From Desulfobacula sp. (lineage in GTDB: Bacteria; Desulfobacterota; Desulfobacteria; Desulfobacterales; Desulfobacteraceae): DNA of 59,214 nt. Each line of letters opens with the position of its first letter. Positions within the stretch are counted from its first letter, which is position 1. The notes under the pieces are model-generated. The model was given only the letters and a program-made list of their open reading frames with translations, was not told where the DNA came from and made no database searches. This document shows positions 17,019-25,732 of this stretch, piece after piece. The stretch lies in NCBI RefSeq assembly GCF_030611305.1, contig NZ_JAUWQB010000010.1, positions 1 to 59,214 of the forward strand. The letters are read 5' to 3'. Made by a program: the position numbers and the translations under genes.

Positions 17019-17056
17019 TGTCAAGAACTTTTCCTATTGTCAAGAACTTTTCCTAT
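17019..17056 (-). repeat. Perfect tandem 19-bp repeat upstream of the XRE gene
   Basis: The unit TGTCAAGAACTTTTCCTAT occurs twice without mismatch (17019-17037 and 17038-17056). Read on the minus strand each unit ends in TTGACA, a consensus -35 hexamer. The promoter-proximal copy lies about 80 bases before the XRE start. This looks like a duplicated operator overlapping the promoter, but a simple duplication is also possible. Confidence 0.7.
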
Positions 17057-17129
17057 AAATTCCGGAAATTTCCCATTTTTTGCGATGAAACAAATTGAGG
17101 ATACTTTTTACCAGTATGTCATTGCTTTT

Positions 17130-18494
17130 TTATTCGTGTAGAGTGATGTTGTTTACCACAATCTCCCGTCCGATACCATGATACTCAAACCCCCTTTCCA
17201 TCATTTCTTCAGGGTCATACTGGTTTCTGCCGTCAAAAATGATTTTATGTTTCAAAAGATCTGACAAAGCCTTGAAGTCAGGCTGCCGGAAGGCCTTCCA
17301 TTCCGTTGCCAACACCATAGCATCGGCTTCTTCAACAGCATGGTACTGATTGTCCGCAAACATAAGCCGGCCATCCTCAAACCATTTTTCAGGGAACTCT
17401 TTTTTTGCCTGATCCAGAGCCACAGGGTCATAGGCCCTGACACGGGCACCGGCTTTTATCAGCTCTTCAATCAGAACAATGGAAGAGGACTCTCTCATAT
17501 CATCGGTGCCAGGCTTGAACGACATTCCCCAGACACCAAACATTTTATCTGTCAATTCACCGGAGAACCGGGCATTGATTTTTTTCACCAGAACACGCTT
17601 CTGCTCCATATTTCGCTTTTCAACCGCATCCAGAAGTCCTGGCTCAAACCCCACTTCCCGGCTGGATCGTATCAAGGCCTTTACATCCTTGGGAAAACAA
17701 GACCCCCCATATCCGCACCCCGGATAAATAAAGGAATATCCGATCCGGGTATCAGCTCCGATACCTTTTCTGACATTTTCAACATCCACTTCCAGCCGCT
17801 CGCAGATATTGGCGATTTCATTCATAAAGGATATTTTGGTGGCCAGCATGGAATTGGCTGCATATTTGGTCATCTCCGCATCCCGGACATTCATGAGAAT
17901 CAGTTTGTCCCGATTTCTGGAAAAGGGCGCATATAAACGCCTCATGATCTTGGCTGCCCTTGGAGAATCCGTTCCCATCACAATCCTGTCCGGCTTTAGA
18001 AAATCTTTAACCGCAGCCCCTTCCTTTAGAAACTCAGGGTTGCTGACCACATCAAATTTTATATCTTTCCCCCTTTTTTCCAGTTCAGTTTGAATGATTG
18101 CCCTTACCTTATCAGCTGTGCCGACAGGTACAGTAGATTTGTTTACAATAACGGCATACTCATTTATATTTTGTCCAATTTCTTTTGCCGCATGGAGAAC
18201 ATATTGAAGATCTGCAGACCCGTCCTCGCCCTGAGGTGTTCCAACGGCAATCAAAAAGACAGTGGACGTTTTTGCCACCTCGGACAGGCGGGTGGAAAAA
18301 TTTAAAAGCCCTTCTTTATAATTCTGAAGCACCAGGGATTCAAGACCTGGCTCATAAATCGGTAAAATTCCTTTTTTCAGATTTTCAATTTTTTTAGTAT
18401 CAACATCCACACAGGTTACACGGCTTCCCATTTCTGAAAAACATGCCCCTGTCACAAGCCCTACATATCCTGTACCGATAATCGTAAGTTCCAT
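17130..18494 (-). CDS. ugd: UDP-glucose 6-dehydrogenase
   Basis: Converts UDP-glucose to UDP-glucuronate with two NAD+, a precursor for capsule and lipopolysaccharide sugars. The 454-residue protein has the NAD-binding GTGYVG at 7-12, the family motif STVPVGT near 120-126 and the catalytic Cys266 in GCGYGGSCFPKD. Length and motifs are complete. No polysaccharide genes lie nearby. It is followed upstream by the pyrR-moaB operon on the same strand, with a gap of 46 bases. Confidence 0.94.
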   Translation of the reverse strand: MELTIIGTGYVGLVTGACFSEMGSRVTCVDVDTKKIENLKKGILPIYEPGLESLVLQNYKEGLLNFSTRLSEVAKTSTVFLIAVGTPQGEDGSADLQYVLHAAKEIGQNINEYAVIVNKSTVPVGTADKVRAIIQTELEKRGKDIKFDVVSNPEFLKEGAAVKDFLKPDRIVMGTDSPRAAKIMRRLYAPFSRNRDKLILMNVRDAEMTKYAANSMLATKISFMNEIANICERLEVDVENVRKGIGADTRIGYSFIYPGCGYGGSCFPKDVKALIRSSREVGFEPGLLDAVEKRNMEQKRVLVKKINARFSGELTDKMFGVWGMSFKPGTDDMRESSSIVLIEELIKAGARVRAYDPVALDQAKKEFPEKWFEDGRLMFADNQYHAVEEADAMVLATEWKAFRQPDFKALSDLLKHKIIFDGRNQYDPEEMMERGFEYHGIGREIVVNNITLHE

Positions 18495-18540
18495 TAATTT
18501 AAATCCTTATTTTTATGAATAACAAAGTATTATCAAAAAG

Positions 18541-18945
18541 TTATTCTTTGGCGTTTTCGTATGCCTGGGAAAGCCTCTGTTTCAGATATTCAATTTCATC
18601 CTTGTCATATTCATACAGGTCAAAGCAGTATCCGTCTTCACCAAGGAGGCCTTCGGGGATGAGGTCGCCGGTTTCTTCAGGATCGGTTATCATCTCACCA
18701 TAGAAGCAGACAGACAGCCATCTGTCATCGGGATCATCATCTATGATATCCACCATGGCAAACAAAGAGCGGTTTTTCTGGCTTTTGTGCCTTGGGCGTA
18801 AAGAATAGCTCACTTTTGGCCTTGCATGGAATTCCAGGGTGGTATCCTCAAGTGTTTTTAAGTGTTCATAAATTTGGATAAACGCCTGTTTTGTTTTTGA
18901 GTCGGTTTCATTCCAGTTATCAATAAAGTTTTCAAGTTCTTTCAT
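18541..18945 (-). CDS. Conserved hypothetical protein, acidic, 134 residues
   Basis: I do not recognise the family. The protein is cytoplasmic and acidic, with a charged N-terminal helix (residues 1-35), a central beta-rich part (about 38-90, containing RSLFAMVDIIDDDPDDRWLS) and a C-terminal helix rich in Glu/Tyr. No cysteine motif or catalytic signature is visible. It starts 3 bases after the moaB stop and is the last gene of pyrR-moaB, so it is clearly expressed with them; a role in molybdopterin metabolism is only guilt by association. Confidence 0.7.
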   Translation of the reverse strand: MKELENFIDNWNETDSKTKQAFIQIYEHLKTLEDTTLEFHARPKVSYSLRPRHKSQKNRSLFAMVDIIDDDPDDRWLSVCFYGEMITDPEETGDLIPEGLLGEDGYCFDLYEYDKDEIEYLKQRLSQAYENAKE

Positions 18946-18948
18946 TTT

Positions 18949-19452
18949 CTATTCCTTAATGTGTTTCAAGAGATGTCCAAGTTCAGGAAATATCAGGGCA
19001 TTGCAGGCCAGCTTGCAGGCTTTGATGCTGCCCGGCATGCAAAAGATAATGGTCTGCTTTATGATTCCGGCGGTTGCGCGGGAGAGGATGGCTGCCGAAT
19101 CAATCTCTTCAAAGCTTAGCTGGGCAAAAAGAGGGCCAAAGGCGGAAAGCTCTTTTTCAAACAAGGGCTTGACCGCTTCAATAGTAACATCTTTGGGGCT
19201 GATGCCGGTACCGCCTGACATGATAATGGCATCAGGGCAGATCTGATCTGTTACATGTTCGGTTAATTCCCTGATGGCGACAATATCATCGGTTATGGTT
19301 TGATGAATCACCACTTCAAATCCTTCTTTTTTTGCCTGTTTTTTTATCCATGCACCGGACTTGTCTTCAGTGAGATCTCTTGTTGTTGAGACTGAAATAA
19401 CGGCAATTTTAATGTCATCCGGTACGTTTTTTTTGTGTAAAAATGTGCTCAT
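18949..19452 (-). CDS. moaB: Molybdenum cofactor biosynthesis protein, MoaB/Mog family
   Basis: A 167-residue MoaB/Mog-fold protein; the family adenylates molybdopterin before metal insertion. The signature MSGGTGISPKDVT lies at about residues 78-90 and the MPT-binding FCMPGS near 142. It sits between pyrR and a hypothetical gene and faces the divergent mobA-moaE-moaC operon, so cofactor genes are grouped on both sides of a 140-base control region. Confidence 0.88.
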   Translation of the reverse strand: MSTFLHKKNVPDDIKIAVISVSTTRDLTEDKSGAWIKKQAKKEGFEVVIHQTITDDIVAIRELTEHVTDQICPDAIIMSGGTGISPKDVTIEAVKPLFEKELSAFGPLFAQLSFEEIDSAAILSRATAGIIKQTIIFCMPGSIKACKLACNALIFPELGHLLKHIKE

Positions 19453-19455
19453 GTC

Positions 19456-19992
19456 TTAATCCTGTTCAATATAAACTATATCCTGCTTGTCATGTTCGAC
19501 AACCAGGACATTGATCATATCCTGATGTTCGGTGTTGATTGAGATTCCTTTGTAATCCGCCTGGATGGGAAGTTCCCTGTGCCCCCTGTCCACCAGGATG
19601 GCAAGTTCAATACGGGAAGGCCTGCCAAAATCCATTAAGGCATCCATGGCAGCCCTGATGGTTCGCCCTGTAAACAGCACATCATCCACAAGGATAATAT
19701 CCATGTCATCCACACAAAAAGGAATATTAGATGGTCGTACGATCGGCTGGTGGCTGATTTTTGTCCAGTCATCCCTGTACATGTTGATATCCATGCTGCC
19801 AACAGGCAGTGCCACATTCTCTATTTTTCGGATCTGATCAGCCAGCCTTTTTGCAAGAAAATCCCCCCGGGTCTGTATCCCGACAAGGGCAAGGTTTTGG
19901 GTCCCTTTGTGTTTTTCTATTATCTCATGGGACATTCTTGTGATGATCCTGATAAAATCCTGATCGTTAAGGATGGTCTTTTTTTTTTTCAT
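19456..19992 (-). CDS. pyrR: PyrR, pyrimidine regulator / uracil phosphoribosyltransferase
   Basis: A 178-residue type I phosphoribosyltransferase. The PRPP loop ILVDDVLFTGRTIRAA is intact and the PyrR-specific DRGHRELPIQADYKG follows. In Firmicutes PyrR binds pyr leader RNA; in proteobacteria it may act only as an enzyme. No other pyr gene is nearby, and it is co-transcribed with moaB, whose start is 3 bases downstream. Confidence 0.9.
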   Translation of the reverse strand: MKKKKTILNDQDFIRIITRMSHEIIEKHKGTQNLALVGIQTRGDFLAKRLADQIRKIENVALPVGSMDINMYRDDWTKISHQPIVRPSNIPFCVDDMDIILVDDVLFTGRTIRAAMDALMDFGRPSRIELAILVDRGHRELPIQADYKGISINTEHQDMINVLVVEHDKQDIVYIEQD

Positions 19993-20132
19993 ATAACGGG
20001 CTTCCCTTGATTTATATGTATTTTAGAATGTGTATCATCTTTTTTTATGGTGGGCAACACCTTGATTTTAACTTTGAGTTGCTATAATTTCAGTGTAAGA
20101 TAAAATTTTATCTTTGAGCAGGAATAGTGTGA

Positions 20133-20741
20133 ATGAAATTTGACTGTACAGGTGTGATACTGGCCGGCGGGAAAAACAGCAGGCTACCGGGAAAGAAGAA
20201 GGCCTTTAGAAAGATCGGGGATTTCATGATTATTGAAAGTATTTATGGATTGCTCTCGAATCTGTTTAAGGAAGTCATTATCGTGGTAAACGAACCAGAA
20301 GAGTTTGCCGGATGGGACATGACAATTGTGACGGATATCATTCCTTCAAAGTGCGCGCTCGCAGGTCTTCATGCAGGTCTTTTTTATGCATCTTATCCAT
20401 ATGCGTATGTAGCGGCCTGTGATACCCCTTTTATCGAGCAGTCGGTTGTTGAATATATCGTGGGCCAGATTCAGCCGGGGTATGAAGTGATTATTCCCCG
20501 CACGGATGACGGGCTTGAAGCATTGTCTGCCGTGTATTCAAAGGATTGTATTCCTTTGATAGAGGAGAATCTCAAAAAAAATATTTTTATGATTAAAAAA
20601 TTTTTCAGAAAAAAAAAGGTCAAGGAGATTCCAGTGGAACAATTAAAAATGCTGGACCCCAAAATGAGGTTTATCTTTAATGTGAATACACCAAAAGATC
20701 TTGAGAAAGCCAAAATAATCGCAAATAAAACAGGGCAGTAA
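20133..20741 (+). CDS. mobA: Molybdenum cofactor guanylyltransferase MobA
   Basis: Attaches GMP to molybdopterin to make the bis-guanine-dinucleotide cofactor used by formate dehydrogenases and DMSO-reductase-type enzymes. The 202-residue protein begins with GVILAGGKNSRLPGKKKAF, the nucleotidyltransferase GTP loop (LAGG-x-S-R-x-x-x-K), and has ACDTPFIE as the metal-binding Asp motif near residue 95. First gene of mobA-moaE-moaC-rmuC-mltA. Slightly divergent: a lysine-rich C-terminal region (KKNIFMIKKFFRKKKVKE). Confidence 0.87.
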   Translation: MKFDCTGVILAGGKNSRLPGKKKAFRKIGDFMIIESIYGLLSNLFKEVIIVVNEPEEFAGWDMTIVTDIIPSKCALAGLHAGLFYASYPYAYVAACDTPFIEQSVVEYIVGQIQPGYEVIIPRTDDGLEALSAVYSKDCIPLIEENLKKNIFMIKKFFRKKKVKEIPVEQLKMLDPKMRFIFNVNTPKDLEKAKIIANKTGQ

Positions 20742-20755
20742 ATAAGGGGAGAGAT

Positions 20756-21115
20756 ATGAATATAGCAACAATGGTAGAGCAGATAAAACAACATCCTGAT
20801 TACCATAAGGCTGGGATGATTTTATGCCATAACGGTGTGGTCAGAGCCACGTCCCGGGAGGGCGATGAAGTGACCGGACTTGAAGTTGTTGTGGACCATG
20901 ACAGGCTGGATCAGATCCTTGATGAACAGAAAAAAAGGCCGGGTATTATTGATATCCTGATTCATATCAACGAGGGGAAAGAACTTGCTGTTGGCGATGA
21001 CGTGATGTTTCTGGTGGTTGCAGGGGATATCCGGGAGAATGTACTTGAAGCATTGACGGATACATTGAATTTAGTGAAGACTGAGGCAACAAGCAAAAAA
21101 CAATATTTTAAATAG
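20756..21115 (+). CDS. moaE: Molybdopterin synthase catalytic subunit-like protein, MoaE family
   Basis: A 119-residue protein resembling MoaE, which with MoaD converts precursor Z into molybdopterin. Visible features are the GMILCHNGVVRATSREG strand and the IHINEGKELAVGDDVMFLVVAGDIR region, which corresponds to the MoaE part HR-x-G-x-L-x-x-G. The normal HR is replaced by HIN, so activity is less certain than the fold. AGGGGAG precedes the start. It lies between mobA and moaC, with no moaD gene in between. Confidence 0.78.
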   Translation: MNIATMVEQIKQHPDYHKAGMILCHNGVVRATSREGDEVTGLEVVVDHDRLDQILDEQKKRPGIIDILIHINEGKELAVGDDVMFLVVAGDIRENVLEALTDTLNLVKTEATSKKQYFK

Positions 21116-21123
21116 GTAAAAAA

Positions 21124-21600
21124 ATGACGGATTTTACACACCTTGATAAAGACGGCAGGGTCAGAATGGTGGATGTGGGAGATAAGGCCGAAACCAAGCG
21201 GGTCGCCGTTGTTGGCGGGAAGATCTCAATGGAACCCGATACCCTTGACAGGATCATGGATGAAAAAGTGAAAAAGGGAAATGTTCTTGAAGCAGCGAGG
21301 ATTGCCGGTGTCATGGCAGCAAAGAAAACATCGGATTTGATTCCCATGTGTCACCCGTTAAATATCACTCATGCCAGGATCGATTTTTCCTTTGATAAGG
21401 AAAACCATGCCATTGATATTGAAGCCGAAGTGTCGCTGACAGGAAAAACCGGCGTTGAAATGGAAGCATTGACGGCTGTTTCCGTCGCGGCCTTAACCAT
21501 ATATGACATGTGTAAATCCTATGACAAGGCCATGAGAATATCCGATATCTATCTGAAATCCAAATCAGGAGGTAAAAGCGGAACATATTCTGCAAAATAG
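21124..21600 (+). CDS. moaC: Cyclic pyranopterin monophosphate synthase MoaC
   Basis: Second step of molybdopterin synthesis, acting on the MoaA product. All family landmarks are present in 158 residues: TSDLIPMCHPLNIT with the catalytic His, TGKTGVEMEALTAVSVAALTIYDMCK, and KSGGKSG at the end. It starts 8 bases after moaE and ends with TAG immediately before the GTG of rmuC. Confidence 0.95.
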   Translation: MTDFTHLDKDGRVRMVDVGDKAETKRVAVVGGKISMEPDTLDRIMDEKVKKGNVLEAARIAGVMAAKKTSDLIPMCHPLNITHARIDFSFDKENHAIDIEAEVSLTGKTGVEMEALTAVSVAALTIYDMCKSYDKAMRISDIYLKSKSGGKSGTYSAK

Positions 21601-21601
21601 T

Positions 21602-22777
21602 GTGATTACTCTTGAAAATCTGGCATATCTGGGGAGTGGTTTTTGTGTGGGGGTACTTGTCTGTGCCATCCTTGCAAAATCAGGGGTTCTGGTTTTTTCA
21701 AAAAAGTTGAAAAATTTGTCTAATGAGGCATTGTTTGATAATTCCGCTAAATTTATTGAGCTTGCGGATAAATATTTTTCTTCCTATGTGAAAGAGGCCA
21801 GAAGAGATTTTGATATCAAGGGAAATGAGATTTTAAGAACGGTTGATCCTGTCCGACAGACCCTTGATAAATATGAGGCCCATTTAAATGTTATGGAAAA
21901 AGATAGAGAAAAGGCCTATGGTTCCATCACTGAAAAGCTCCTGGAAATGGGAAGGAACCAGAACCTTCTTCATGTTGAAACCGGAAATCTTGTTAAGGCA
22001 TTAAGGGTTCCCCATGTCAGGGGGCGATGGGGGGAAATCACCTTAAAGAGAGTGGCTGAACTGGCCGGGATGGCCGAGTATTGTGATTTTGAAGAACAAC
22101 TTTCATCCGGGAGCGGCAAGGGTTCTGTCAGACCTGATATGGTGGTCACTCTGCCGGGAAACCGTAAAATTATTATTGATTCCAAGGTTCCTTTGATGGC
22201 CTATCTTGATGCGCTTGAAGCATCCGGGGAAGAGGAAAGGAAAGACCGGATGAAAGATCATGGGCGTCAGGTAATGAAGCATATTTTAAACTTATCGTCC
22301 AAGAATTATTTTAAAGAGATTTCGCCAACCCCTGAATTTGTCGTGCTGTTCATCCCGGGAGAAAATTTTTTCAGCGCTGCTTTGACAGTGTGTCCGGATC
22401 TGATTGAAAAGGGGATAGAAAAAGGGGTGATCCTTGCCACGCCTACTACGTTGATAGCCCTTTTAAAAGCGGTTTCTTATTCCTGGAAACAGAAAAAAAG
22501 CTATGAAAATGCAGAAGAGATCAGAAATCTCGGGATTGAGCTTTTTTCCAGGCTTTGCAGTATGACCGACAATATCAACCGCCTTGGAAAGGATATTGAA
22601 AAGTGTGTGACAACCTATAACAGGACGGTGGGAGCAATGGAAACTAGGGTTATGTCTACGGCTAAAAAACTGGAAAGCCTTGACGTCTCTTCTCAAACCA
22701 TGGATGATCTACATAAAATAGATTATTCAAAAATGTTTACCAAAGAATTTAGCAAGCGATATCAAGATGATGAATAA
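21602..22777 (+). CDS. rmuC: DNA recombination protein RmuC homologue
   Basis: A 391-residue RmuC-family protein: one N-terminal transmembrane helix (about 6-28), a coiled-coil stretch to about 120, then the nuclease-like RmuC domain with GRWGEITLKRV, IIDSKVPL and ATPTTLIALLKAVSYSW. RmuC limits recombination at inverted repeats in E. coli. The start is GTG at 21602, one base after the moaC stop, and the end overlaps the mltA start by 11 bases, so it is in the same transcription unit. Confidence 0.9.
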   Translation: MITLENLAYLGSGFCVGVLVCAILAKSGVLVFSKKLKNLSNEALFDNSAKFIELADKYFSSYVKEARRDFDIKGNEILRTVDPVRQTLDKYEAHLNVMEKDREKAYGSITEKLLEMGRNQNLLHVETGNLVKALRVPHVRGRWGEITLKRVAELAGMAEYCDFEEQLSSGSGKGSVRPDMVVTLPGNRKIIIDSKVPLMAYLDALEASGEEERKDRMKDHGRQVMKHILNLSSKNYFKEISPTPEFVVLFIPGENFFSAALTVCPDLIEKGIEKGVILATPTTLIALLKAVSYSWKQKKSYENAEEIRNLGIELFSRLCSMTDNINRLGKDIEKCVTTYNRTVGAMETRVMSTAKKLESLDVSSQTMDDLHKIDYSKMFTKEFSKRYQDDE

Positions 22778-23993
22778 AATGTCAATAAAACAGACAGGGG
22801 TTTTCTTCCTTGTAATCATGGTATGTTTTTTTACCGGATGCTTTCCCGGAATCAGAGAAGAAATTACACAGTTTAGTTCCCTGAAAAAATTGAACCCCAA
22901 GAAACATCCTTTATTTATTGATAATTTGGATTTTAAAGGGTTGGCAGCTTCCATTGATCACAGTCTTGAGTATTTTAAAAAGGTACCCTTGGAACGAAAA
23001 TATCACTATGGAAAAGAGATATATACGGCTGCCCATATGATTGCATCTTTGGAAACGTTTAAGGCATTTTTGGAAAAAAAGCCTTCCACCAAAGTTTTGA
23101 ATGCATTTATCAGATCCAGTTTTGTTGTTTATGAAGCAGCAGGGAACGAGGATGGCGACGTACTTTTTACCGGATATTTTGAGCCGACCTATGAGGGGAG
23201 CCTTAAAAAGAGTACTGCTTACCCATATCCGGTTTATTCCAGACCTGATGATTTACTGGAAATTGATTTGTCAGCATTTTCAGATCAGTTTAAAGGTCAC
23301 AACCGCCTGATGGCAAGGGTCAACGATTCAAAAAATAGGGTGGTGCCATATTATTCAAGGAAACAAATTAATTTTATAGAAGATTTCCACACAAGATCAG
23401 TGCCCGTCGTATGGGTCAAAAGCCGAGTAGATCGTTTTTTCTTGGAAATTCAGGGATCGGGAATAATTGATTTGGGCAAAGGGGAAATATTAAGGGTTCA
23501 CTATGCCGGGACCAACGGGAACGCATATCGATCCATCGGGCGATATCTGATCAGGAAAAACGAGATTTTAAAAGAAAACATGTCCATGCAGGCTATCAGA
23601 GCCTGGCTTGAGCTGCATCCTCAAAGAATGGATGAAGTCCTGCACCATAATGAGAGTTTTGTGTTTTTCCAAAAAGAAGAAGGCGGTCCTTATGGCAGTC
23701 TTGGTGTTGAAGTTACGGCCTTGCGATCCATTGCCACGGACAGAAGATTATTCCCCAAGGGAGCCTTGTGCTTTATGCAGGCCCAATTGCCGGATACCGT
23801 AAATATTAATCCTTTAAATGAATGGGAAAAAGCTTCTTTTTTTGTATTAAACCAGGATACGGGCGGAGCCATTAAAGGACCTGCAAGGGCGGATCTTTTT
23901 TGCGGAAACAATAATTATGCTGAATTTACTGCGGGCCATATGAATAAATATGGGAAATTATTTTTTCTTGTCCTTGATCCGGATCGAGGTTAA
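22767..23993 (+). CDS. mltA: Membrane-bound lytic murein transglycosylase A
   Basis: Outer-membrane lipoprotein that cleaves glycan strands to 1,6-anhydro-muropeptides. It has a signal sequence with lipobox FTGC (Cys25), the MltA barrel domain (VLFTGYFEP-x-YEGS near residue 130) and the C-terminal 3D domain with VLNQDTGGAIKGPARADLFCG, containing the catalytic Asp. The 408-residue length is normal. Last gene of the mobA-led operon; the tungstate transporter genes converge on it after 3 bases. Confidence 0.92.
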   Translation: MMNKMSIKQTGVFFLVIMVCFFTGCFPGIREEITQFSSLKKLNPKKHPLFIDNLDFKGLAASIDHSLEYFKKVPLERKYHYGKEIYTAAHMIASLETFKAFLEKKPSTKVLNAFIRSSFVVYEAAGNEDGDVLFTGYFEPTYEGSLKKSTAYPYPVYSRPDDLLEIDLSAFSDQFKGHNRLMARVNDSKNRVVPYYSRKQINFIEDFHTRSVPVVWVKSRVDRFFLEIQGSGIIDLGKGEILRVHYAGTNGNAYRSIGRYLIRKNEILKENMSMQAIRAWLELHPQRMDEVLHHNESFVFFQKEEGGPYGSLGVEVTALRSIATDRRLFPKGALCFMQAQLPDTVNINPLNEWEKASFFVLNQDTGGAIKGPARADLFCGNNNYAEFTAGHMNKYGKLFFLVLDPDRG

Positions 23994-23996
23994 TAT

Positions 23997-25037
23997 TTAA
24001 AGCCATTCAACATCATTTGAGGAAAATTGTAGAACCACCTTTTTCCCAGGATAGAGATCAAGGCTGCTGATTTGATCGGAGGTCAATCTGAGAACAAAGG
24101 AAAGATCGTGAATAGAGATGAAGGCCATGATATGTTCAGTTTGCTTTTCCAGGAGCATTGAAACGATATGGCCGGACAGTTGATTCAGAATGCCATTGTC
24201 CGGTTGTTTTTCAAGTGCAATGGAAATATTTTTTTTTCTGATAATGGCAGTACATGTTTTTGGGGCAGGGGCTTTTAGGGTGATGATCTGTCCGTCATCA
24301 AGCTTTTTTACAAGGTTTTTTTTATTTGTTTTTTCATCCGATTTTACAAAGGGTCCGGTAATAATGTTTTCCATGCCTGTGGAAAATATGTTTCCTTTAA
24401 AGATGGAAAGCTGTTTGTCACTGATGGAATAGAGCCATTGCAGATCATGGCTTGCAATGACAAGGGTGGCCCCCCAATTATCCCTGGCTTTCAAGGATGC
24501 TTTGCGGATCAGTTCAGCACTTTCAGTGTCAACACTTGCAATGGGTTCATCAAGGAGCAGAACTTCGGGTTTTAGGATAAGCCTGGCAGCCATGGCAACC
24601 CTTTGAGCTTCTCCACCTGACAATTCGTGCCATTTTCTATGGGCAAATTTTTGATAATCAAGCCCGACATTTAAAAGCGCTTTTTTTACCCTCTCTTTGA
24701 GGTGGGTTTTGTCTTTTCTGATTTTCAGACCATAGGCAATATTTTCAAAAACTGTCCGTTTTAAGAGATAGGGTTTCTGGGTCAGAAGCGTCACCTTTGA
24801 CCGGACGGTTGGTGAAAAGGGAAGTTCCAGATTTCCTTTATAAAAGATATGTCCCCGGGTTGGTTTCCGGGCAAAAGCCAAAAGTTTTAAAAGCGTGCTT
24901 TTGCCGCTGCCATTTGGCCCGATAAGACCTGTGATCGAGCCTTTTTCAATTTTAAGGTCATTAATATCGAGCACTTTTGTGTTTCCATAATAGTGATGGA
25001 TATCTTGTAAATGGTATGCTAATTTTTTTTTTGTCAT
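23997..25037 (-). CDS. tupC: Tungstate ABC transporter ATP-binding protein, TupC-like
   Basis: ATPase of a tungstate (or molybdate) importer, 346 residues. Walker A GPNGSGKST is near residues 37-45, signature LSGGEAQ and Walker B VLLLDEP follow. The C-terminal 120 residues form a TOBE/Mop-like region (ITLKAPAPKTCTAIIRKKNISIAL...) which in ModC binds the oxyanion as a regulatory signal. It overlaps tupB by 4 bases and belongs to tupA-tupB-tupC. Confidence 0.87.
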   Translation of the reverse strand: MTKKKLAYHLQDIHHYYGNTKVLDINDLKIEKGSITGLIGPNGSGKSTLLKLLAFARKPTRGHIFYKGNLELPFSPTVRSKVTLLTQKPYLLKRTVFENIAYGLKIRKDKTHLKERVKKALLNVGLDYQKFAHRKWHELSGGEAQRVAMAARLILKPEVLLLDEPIASVDTESAELIRKASLKARDNWGATLVIASHDLQWLYSISDKQLSIFKGNIFSTGMENIITGPFVKSDEKTNKKNLVKKLDDGQIITLKAPAPKTCTAIIRKKNISIALEKQPDNGILNQLSGHIVSMLLEKQTEHIMAFISIHDLSFVLRLTSDQISSLDLYPGKKVVLQFSSNDVEWL

Positions 25038-25720
25038 TGCTTCCTTAAAAAAGACAGGGAAAGGTTCACAATAAAGGCAATGGTGATTAAAACAAGCCCC
25101 AGGGCAATGCCATCGGCAAACTGACCCTTGTTTGTTTCAAGGGCAATGGCTGTTGTGATCGTCCGGGTGTGGTACTTGATATTGCCGCCGACCATCATTG
25201 ATATGCCGACTTCGGTTAACACCCTGCCATAGGCTGTGACCGCCCCTGCCAGGATACCGAACCTGACCTCCCAAAGACAGGTGGCAATGATATGACGTCT
25301 GCCTGCACCAAGGGAGACAAGGGTCAGTTTTAGGTCATGGTCAATGTTTTCAATGGTGGAAGCAGTAATCGCGGTTACAATTGGGAAGGCAAGGATGGTC
25401 TGGCCTATTGCAATTCCTGTCAGGGTGAAAAGCAGACCCAGTTCGCCCAAGGGGCCCTGTCGCGAAATAAATGCATAAACGGCAAGGCCGATGAAAACAG
25501 TTGGGAGGGCAAGCATGGTATCAAGAATCGTTCTTAAATGCTTTTTGCCTTTAAAGTCAAAATATCCAAGAAGAAAGCCGCAGGGCAGACCTGCTCCAAT
25601 GCTCAAGACCATGGAGCCCGTGGATACTTTTATTGTTGCCCAGACCGCAGTCCAGGTTGAGCTGTCGCCGTATAGCAGAAGCTCGATGGCTTTGATAAAG
25701 CCTGCAACAATAAAATCCAT
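25034..25720 (-). CDS. tupB: Tungstate ABC transporter permease, TupB-like
   Basis: A 228-residue inner-membrane permease with five to six helices. The EAA-type loop is visible as TLVSLGAGRRHIIATCLWEVRFGILAGAV. Close to TupB/WtpB-type permeases by size and by company with a TupA-type binding protein. It starts 12 bases after the tupA stop. Confidence 0.87.
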   Translation of the reverse strand: MDFIVAGFIKAIELLLYGDSSTWTAVWATIKVSTGSMVLSIGAGLPCGFLLGYFDFKGKKHLRTILDTMLALPTVFIGLAVYAFISRQGPLGELGLLFTLTGIAIGQTILAFPIVTAITASTIENIDHDLKLTLVSLGAGRRHIIATCLWEVRFGILAGAVTAYGRVLTEVGISMMVGGNIKYHTRTITTAIALETNKGQFADGIALGLVLITIAFIVNLSLSFLRKQ

Positions 25721-25732
25721 AAACTCCTTTAA

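Noticed and set aside
17340-17936. 198-codon plus-strand frame antisense to ugd
   Set aside because: Long but made of the reverse of a conserved enzyme; no domain or start signal.
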